Shown piece after piece: positions 58,599-64,000 of a DNA stretch of 64,000 nucleotides. The stretch covers positions 145,001 through 209,000 of the forward strand of contig CAJNDS010002337.1 of NCBI GenBank assembly GCA_905221605.1. Direction: 5' to 3'. The position numbers and the translations under genes are program-made. Positions within the stretch are counted from its first letter, which is position 1. The number at the start of each line of letters is the position of its first letter. This DNA is from Symbiodinium natans. Lineage: Eukaryota > Sar > Dinophyceae > Suessiales > Symbiodiniaceae. Under the pieces are notes generated by a model. It did no database searches, was not told where the DNA came from, and worked only from the letters and a program-made list of their open reading frames with translations.

Positions 58599-58720
58599 TA
58601 CTACAAATTGCTTAAGAACTTCCCCCCCCCCAAAAAAAAAAAAAACAAAAATTCCTTACAAGGGCAGTATGAGGATTGTCGTTCTTGATTTGTTGGGGGT
58701 CCTTAAGCAAATGATAGTTT
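58599..58720. mobile_element. family G element
   Basis: TTACTACAAATTGCTTAAGA at the left; GGTCCTTAAGCAAATGATAG at the right; poly-C/poly-A next to the left arm. Confidence 0.85.
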
Positions 58721-58723
58721 AAG

Positions 58724-60180
58724 ATGTTGAGGGTTTAGGGTTTCGGGTGAACCCCACAGAAAACTTCTAAAGAAGCCCCGGAGGCGGCGTCAGAAAACCC
58801 TAGAAGCCCTGTAAACCTTAGAGCCCTCAGGCCCCTCGAGGCTCCCAAAGAGACCCATGAGCCCTCTAGGCCCTCACAGACCCGAACCTCCGCTCTATAC
58901 TACCCCCCCCCCCCCTAAATGACCTTTTTAGGCCTAACTACCCATAAACCCTAAACCCTAAACCCTAAACCCTAAACCCTAAACCTTAGTTATAGGGGAA
59001 CCGGGGGGTAGTATCGAGGGGGGGGGGGGGGGTAGTAGGGGCAGCCATGATGTCTCCGCTCCGAGACGTCCAGCACATGCTCTAGGGTTTAGGGTTTAGG
59101 GTTTAGGGTTCAGGGTTTAGGGTTTAGGGTTTAGGGTTTAGGGTTTAGGATTCTGGACCTTAAACCAACGCGACTCCTCTGTTAGGGCTAGGGTTTTCCT
59201 TAATGTTAACAACAAGGGGTTACCACGATTTGCTTGCGAATACACACACTATAACGGAGATATATATATATATATACATCTGTATACAAAAAAGTTTGTT
59301 GTCATTGTCTGGGGCTTGCTTTTGGAGACTTGGAGGAGGGGAGTACTTGTTTTTGTCCCAGCAGGCCCAAAGGCTTGTACAGTCTGGTCGCATGTTCGAC
59401 ATGCTCAAACTGGTGTTTCCGAAAATACGGCTACCCTTTTTGGGGTCCCTTTAATGGGATTCTATTCTATTTGGGGTATCTCCATTTTGCGAAATGCCCA
59501 AATCAATAGACAAGAAATGGCTTCACCTTCTGAATGTCTCCACCTTGGAATGGCTTCTGTTGACTGATCGTGTCCCAGACAAACTCACGCCCTCCATCCC
59601 AATGTGAACCGAAGCTCCAAAACAACGACTCGGTCAAAACGTTTCGGTCGAAACGCTGCTGGGACCCAAGCCCCATACAAGTTCTATGAACCTTACTTGG
59701 AAGTCCATCGGCAGTTCTACGCAGGGTTCCAAGTACCCTAAATGCGGTTCTAAGTAGAGTTGCCATACTTATACCCTGCTTATAACTACCCACATGAACC
59801 TCCAAGTACAGCCTTAACTTAGGGCTTAAGGCTCCAAATTCCTGAATTACCCAAATCCCTGAGTGTGGAGTTGAGGATTGGCCGCCTCTCGCGGAGGCCG
59901 GGCCCCTCTCCACTCTGCGGTTTCGGGTTTAGGGTTTAGGGTTTACGGTTTAGGGTTTAGGGTTTAGGATGGCCGGGGATGTTCTCTGTTCTGGCTTGCT
60001 ATCCCCTTAGGGACTTAAGACAGTGACCGTTTCTGATGGGCAGGGGAACCCCGAAGCCCTGAACCCTCAACCTTCAATGGCTTCCGACATCGTTTCTACA
60101 CCCAACAGCCCTCAACCCAGGGCTTGTCCCTAAACCCTAAACCCTAAACCCTGAACCCTAAATCCCTTGAGCTCGGCGCA
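58724..60180. other. intron or intergenic stretch
   Basis: Holds poly-C and poly-G tracts (58900-58916, 59019-59033), TTTAGGG arrays (59080-59150, 59930-59970), an AT microsatellite (59250-59280) and a family A element. The open frames at 59203-59913 show no domain or splice support. Confidence 0.5.
59695..59808. mobile_element. family A element
   Basis: ACTTGGAAGTCCATCGGCAG to CCCACATGAACCTCCAAGTA. Confidence 0.82.
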
Positions 60181-60262
60181 GCGCGAGCCCATTCCTTGCA
60201 ACTGATCAGGTTTCGCAGATTGATCCATGGCCCCCCCCCCCCCCCCCCCTCCCAAACCGCAG

Positions 60263-60291
60263 GAGATCATGAGCGTCGTTGGGCTTGGGGG
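60263..60291 (+). CDS. putative short exon
   Basis: After AACCGCAG and before a GT in a G run. Reads EIMSVVGLG. Confidence 0.42.
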
Positions 60292-60336
60292 GTGGGGTAC
60301 AGGCCTGCCTCTAGTTGGACCTGCTGGGAAGCCCCA

Positions 60337-60440
60337 AACCCCAAACCCCAAACCCTAAACCCCAAACCCCAAACCCCAAACCCTAAACCCCAAACCCTAA
60401 ACCCTAAACCCCAAACCCTAAACCCTAAACCCTAACCCCT
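60337..60440 (-). repeat. telomere-like array, CCCCAAA and CCCTAAA mixed
   Basis: Around 15 units with a recurring order of two or three CCCCAAA to one CCCTAAA. Confidence 0.92.
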
Positions 60441-60493
60441 AGACCTCAACATCAAAAAACAAACTCAACTTCAGGGCTCAGGGCTTCGCACAG

Positions 60494-60564
60494 GCCGGGG
60501 GCTGCAGGCAGCTCGCGCTACGGCCAGGGCTCTGGTGGGCTGGGGCCCGGAGCCCCAACAGAGG
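60494..60564 (+). CDS. putative exon, frame uncertain
   Basis: After TCGCACAG and before GTTTAG. Phase gives a Gly-rich peptide (GSSRYGQGSGGLGPG); the frame LQAARATARALVGWG looks more like a helical repeat. Confidence 0.43.
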
Positions 60565-60662
60565 GTTTAGGGTTTAGGCTTTAGGCTTTAGGCTTTAGGG
60601 TTTAGGGTTTAGGGTTTAGGGTTTAGGGTTTAGGGTTTAGGGTTTAGGGTTTAGGGTTTAGG
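60563..60662 (+). repeat. telomere-like array, TTTAGGG with CTTTAGG block
   Basis: Three TTTAGGC units, then about ten TTTAGGG. Confidence 0.93.
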
Positions 60663-60699
60663 ACTCTTCTCGGCTTTAGGGCTTATAGGGTGTAAAATG

Positions 60700-61020
60700 G
60701 TTTGGGGTTTAGGTCTTATGAGGTTCATGGGGTATAGAGACTTTACAGGGTTTGCATCGTTTTGAGAGTTTGTAGGGTTTATAGGGTTTACGGGGTTTAT
60801 AGGGTTTACAGAGTTTACAGGGTTTTTTAAGGGTTGACAGGGTCTACAGGGTTTCTAGGACTTTAGGGATTATCTTTAGGGGGTTTTACAGGGTTTCATG
60901 TAGGGTTCAAGGGCTTAGGGGCTCAAGGGCCTTCTTGGGGCTTTTGTGGCGACAGGACTTCTTGGGCTTGAGGGTTTGAAGGACTGTTGGCCTTGTGAGG
61001 TTTTAGGGCCCTATGGGACC
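60700..61020. repeat. degenerate GGGTTTAYA repeats
   Basis: Words GGGTTTATAGGGTTTACGGG and GGGTTTACAGAGTTTACAGG: a 9-base variant of the telomere-like unit. The same kind of sequence resumes at 61215-61510. Confidence 0.8.
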
Positions 61021-61036
61021 CAAGGACTTAGGGTTT

Positions 61037-61228
61037 TTACTCTCTCTCTCTCTATATATATATATATGTATATATGTACTAATATATATATATATATATA
61101 ATATTTCTCTATATATCTATATATCTATATATCTACATATCTATACATCTATATATCTATACATCTACATATCTATATATCTATATATCTATATATTTAT
61201 ATATCTATATATCTATATATATATAGAG
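61037..61228. repeat. CT/TATA microsatellite
   Basis: CTCTCTCTCTC then long (TA)n and CTATATATCTA repeats, inserted into the GGGTTTAYA array. Confidence 0.95.
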
Positions 61229-61867
61229 GGTTATAGGGTTTCTAGGGTTTACAGGGCTTAGGGGTTATAGACGGTGTTGTCGGGTTTTTAGAGGGTTTCA
61301 TAGCAGCGAGGGGTATGTAGGGTGTATACGGTGTATGGGGTTCATAGGGTTTACAGATGTAGAGCGTCTATAGGGCTCACAGGGTTTAGAGGGGTTTATT
61401 GGGCTTATAAGGTTTAGAGGGTTTAGGGCTTGTAGGGCTTTAAAGGGTTCACAGGGTTTTACAAGATTTTACAGGGTTTTATAGGGTTTTTATAGGGCTT
61501 CATAGGGTTTAAGGGTTCAGTTCGTTTTTTGCGGGTTTCTTAGGGGCGGCTTCGGGCTTTCAGGATTTAGGATTTGTGGCCTAAGGTTTGCCACCCCCAA
61601 AACGGGCCCTAAGCCCTGAACCCTGAACCCTGAACCCAAAACCCTAAACCCTAAACCCTAACTGCGGTTTATAGTCACGGCTTCGGCTTTCGGATTTTGA
61701 GGGTTCTTTGGCTTTCACGGGTTCACAGGCTTCTGTGGCTTTCAGTTCTTGGAGGAAATTCACTTGTAGATTTTCTTGCAGTGCACCTCTCATGGTCTTG
61801 GCGATCTGAAACCTGCGCCTCCTAGCACCCCAAAAAACTCCAAGCCTCGCAAAGTAAGTACGGTGAT

Positions 61868-61990
61868 GCCCTAAACCCTAAACTACACCCTAAACCCTAA
61901 ACCCTAAACCCTAAACCCTAAACCCTAAATCCTAAACCCTAAACCCTAAACCCTAAAACCCTAAACCCTAAACGCTAAACCCTAAACCCA
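61868..61990 (-). repeat. telomere-like array, CCCTAAA orientation
   Basis: About 16 units with a few variants (CCTAAAT, CCCTAAAA). Confidence 0.93.
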
Positions 61991-62020
61991 CCCCCCTAAA
62001 GCCCTGAACCCAGGCGCAGA

Positions 62021-62250
62021 TACTTGGAGGTTCATGGGTAGTTAAAAGTCGGATTACCAGTGCTCAGGTTTTAAGTATAGTACCATACTTATACAACCCT
62101 GCTTGTAACTACTCATGAACCTGTTGGGATGTTCCCCCCTATTATACTAACAGGCCTTAATCGGGATTATGATAGGGGGTACTTTCATCCCGATGAAGGA
62201 CTGTTCGTATAACGGGAACATCCCAATGACTACCCAGGAACCTCCAAGTA
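62021..62250. mobile_element. family A element split by a family B element
   Basis: A left arm TACTTGGAGGTTCATGGGTA reaches ACTCATGAACCT at 62122; a complete family B copy follows, then TGACTACCCAGGAACCTCCA, a second family A right end. Confidence 0.82.
62124..62226. mobile_element. family B element nested in family A
   Basis: TTGGGATGTTCCCCCCTATT to TAACGGGAACATCCCAA, complete with both inner arms. Confidence 0.9.
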
Positions 62251-62412
62251 GCTTCCCTAAACGCATGAACCTCCAAGTAGCTTCCCCTAAACCCTAAACC
62301 CTAAACCCTAAACCCCAAACACTAAACCCTAAACTCTAAACCCAATGAACCTCCACGTAGCTTCCTTCTTCGAAGCTTCCGGGGCCTTGGGGGGCGGGCT
62401 CGAGGCGCGCAG

Positions 62413-62438
62413 CCGGATCAGCCAGACAAATCTGGCGA
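62413..62438 (+). CDS. possible micro-exon
   Basis: Between GGCGCGCAG and the canonical donor GTGAGG. Frames RISQTNLA and PDQPDKSG are open; the latter fits the next exon's phase. Confidence 0.42.
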
Positions 62439-62527
62439 GTGAGGGTCCCGGGAGTGAGCCCTGTGAAGGTTTAGGGTTTAGGGTTTAAGGTTTAGGGTTT
62501 AGGGTTTAGCGTTTAGGGTGAGGTTTC

Positions 62528-62647
62528 ATGGGTTCATGGGTTCATGGGTAGTTGTAAGAAGCGTGTTTAGTATGGTATTTCTGTGCAAAACGCGTTTGGG
62601 GGTGCGTATATTGACACTGATAACTACTACCCATGAACCTCCAAGTA
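62528..62647. mobile_element. family A element with repeated end
   Basis: The left end word TTCATGGG occurs three times in tandem, then a decayed centre and ACTACCCATGAACCTCCAAG. Confidence 0.75.
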
Positions 62648-62825
62648 GGTTCTTGGAGGTTTCGGGCATTTAGGGAATTCAGTGTTTATTGGGTTTTTGG
62701 GGTTAGGGCTTGGAGGGCTTTCAGGGTTTTGGGGCGTTTAGGGTTCAACGTTCTGGGGTCTGTAGGGTTATGGGTTATTGTCTGGGGTTCTGGAACCATT
62801 TTTTGGGGTCCTCAATGAAAGGTGT

Positions 62826-62915
62826 ATTCTTGGGCCGCTAAGGGGTATTGGGAGGCATGGGGAATAAGTCGACCATAGCAAGCCAAACGAAAGAGAGCCC
62901 AATACCCCTTTATTA
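62826..62915. mobile_element. family F element
   Basis: GCTAAGGGGTATTGGGAG at the left and GAGAGCCCAATACCCCTTTA at the right, an inverted pair. Confidence 0.65.
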
Positions 62916-63157
62916 GGAACCCTAAACCCTAAACCCCAAACCCTAAACCCTAATCCACCTAACAGGTCCAGGTAGGACCGTGGGACATTTATCCTGTTTT
63001 CCATTCTTGGGTATTTTAGCGAGGGTCATCTTGAGGAGAAGCGCCAAGAGTCCTGACTAGGAGTTCAGACGGCGAAACCCTAAACCCTAAACCCTAAACC
63101 CAATTTTCTCAAGCTGCGGAAGCTCAAACGGACACAGATCTTTCTTGGAAGATCTGT

Positions 63158-63271
63158 CTTGGAGGTTCATGGGTAGCTATAAGCAGGGTTCGAAGTATGG
63201 GCAACCCGACTCAAAACCCTATTTGGGGTACTTATACCCCTACTACTGACAACTTCCCATGAACCTCCAAG
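63158..63271. mobile_element. family A element
   Basis: CTTGGAGGTTCATGGGTAGC to TTCCCATGAACCTCCAAG. Confidence 0.87.
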
Positions 63272-63424
63272 CAACCCTAAACCCTCAACCAAAACCGTCA
63301 ACCCCGGATCTTGCGACCTCAGACACCGGCCTCAAGTTGCTCTGCATTAGGGTGGCTTTGTGGGAAACCCTTTCTCTGCGTCAGTCGCCCTCCTGGGGTT
63401 TTCTCTATGCTCAACCCTAAACCG

Positions 63425-63545
63425 GGTTTAGGGCTTAGGGTCTAGGGTCTAGGGTTTAGGGTCTAGGCGTTAGGGTTTCGTAATTTAGGGTTCGAGTCTA
63501 GGGTTTAGGGTTTAGGGTTTACAGTTTAGGGTTTAGGGTTAAGGA
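63425..63545 (+). repeat. telomere-like array, TTTAGGG and TCTAGGG mixed
   Basis: Units alternate between TTTAGGG and TCTAGGG. Confidence 0.88.
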
Positions 63546-63563
63546 TGTTTCGGAAATTTTCAG

Positions 63564-63639
63564 GACCCCGCTGCAGCTAGCCCTACGCCGGGGACCACAT
63601 GGCGGCGTGGCCAAGGAGCCAGCGAGGGCGCTGCTGGAG
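63564..63639 (+). CDS. putative coding exon, ankyrin-like
   Basis: Between ATTTTCAG and GTCGGG; phase fits the micro-exon at 62413. Begins TPLQLALRRG and ends VAKEPARALLE, resembling an ankyrin repeat (TPLHLAxxxG ... xxLLE). One unit only, so the family is tentative. Confidence 0.6.
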
Positions 63640-63643
63640 GTCG

Positions 63644-63746
63644 GGTTTAGGGTTTGGGGTTTATAGGGTTTAGGGTTTGTAGGGTTTAGGGTTTAGGGTT
63701 TAGGGTTTAGGGTTTAGGGTGTAGGGTGTAGGGTGTAGGGTGTAGG
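63644..63746 (+). repeat. telomere-like array, TTTAGGG then GTGTAGGG
   Basis: TTTAGGG units pass into five GTGTAGGG units, then a G run. Confidence 0.92.
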
Positions 63747-63785
63747 GGGGCGGGGGGGGGGTACTCGAGGATTCAACCTCACCCG

Positions 63786-63892
63786 GATAGCCCAGTGGTA
63801 CCCGTTGCCCTTTTTTTGGTTCTGGGTTTCCTTGTAAACTAACCAACCCAAAAAAGGTGCCGTGATTATGATATGGTTGCTGGGCTACCAAG
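63786..63892. mobile_element. family D element
   Basis: GATAGCCCAGTGGTACCC to GGTTGCTGGGCTACCAAG. Confidence 0.87.
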
Positions 63893-64000
63893 CAAGTTTG
63901 GGATAGTTGTGGTTCCTTATTTGGCTTTATAAGATGGACCATATGTGAAACACCATTGTTCAAAGGGTTTTAAAGGCCAAGCCAGATACGCTATGCCATA

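Noticed and set aside
1-64000. The window as a chromosome end
   Set aside because: Telomere-like units are spread through the whole window in both orientations and never form a terminal array, so the location is interstitial, though a subtelomeric position cannot be excluded.
1-64000. CRISPR array from the regular short repeats
   Set aside because: Units are contiguous 7-mers without unique spacers, no cas genes are present, and the context is eukaryotic.
1-64000. tRNA, rRNA or spliced-leader gene
   Set aside because: No cloverleaf with the usual box words, no rRNA core sequence and no dinoflagellate spliced-leader word was seen on reading both strands.

Overview
The window looks like nuclear DNA of a dinoflagellate or a close alveolate relative. 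This is an inference from five traits: TTTAGGG-type telomere units scattered through the whole window, supported exons almost all on the + strand, exons of only about 20-150 bp, a mix of GT and apparent GC (perhaps GA) 5' splice sites with AG acceptors, and a retroelement RNase H tail of a kind I associate with dinoflagellate genomes. No rRNA, tRNA, CRISPR array or spliced-leader sequence was recognised. Nothing here reads as prokaryotic.

The region from 1 to about 49.3 kb is a string of short GC-rich open islands separated by introns filled with CCCTAAA/TTTAGGG arrays, small inverted-repeat elements and poly-C tracts. In several stretches (21.8-23.8, 25.0-28.1, 30.9-34.6, 39.1-41.6 and 45.1-49.3 kb) codon phase carries from one island to the next when simple splice sites are assumed. 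This suggests one or a few very long many-exon genes. The peptides are helical and alanine-rich with recurring GDK/GDx turns (AGDKKAQALASY, YNIAEIMLRRGDKTGSIKRS, AHFALANGYFTRGDLEDA), resembling TPR or SEL1-like helical-repeat proteins. The last exon (49060-49306) ends in a stop codon. All exon limits are hand-called by eye. The telomere-like arrays are listed only where long; short runs occur in nearly every intron.

From 49.3 to 52.1 kb no exon is supported. That interval holds unique sequence, one inverted-repeat element and a degenerate 21-bp AT-rich minisatellite (51.15-51.9 kb). A second set of + strand exons begins near 52.4 kb and runs off the right edge; its last exon has an ankyrin-like TPLQLALRRG motif. 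A 5'-truncated retroelement tail (RNase H plus C-terminal region) lies at 56.9-58.06 kb.

At least seven families of small terminal-inverted-repeat elements (called A-G here) occupy introns on both sides. Several carry TTTAGGG, CCCTAAA or CCCCAAA arrays in their centres, several touch splice sites, and one copy sits inside another. The most interesting pattern is that the TTTAGGG unit itself supplies candidate 5' (G|GTTTAG) and 3' (TTTAG|) splice sites, so a telomere-like array could behave as a ready-made intron.
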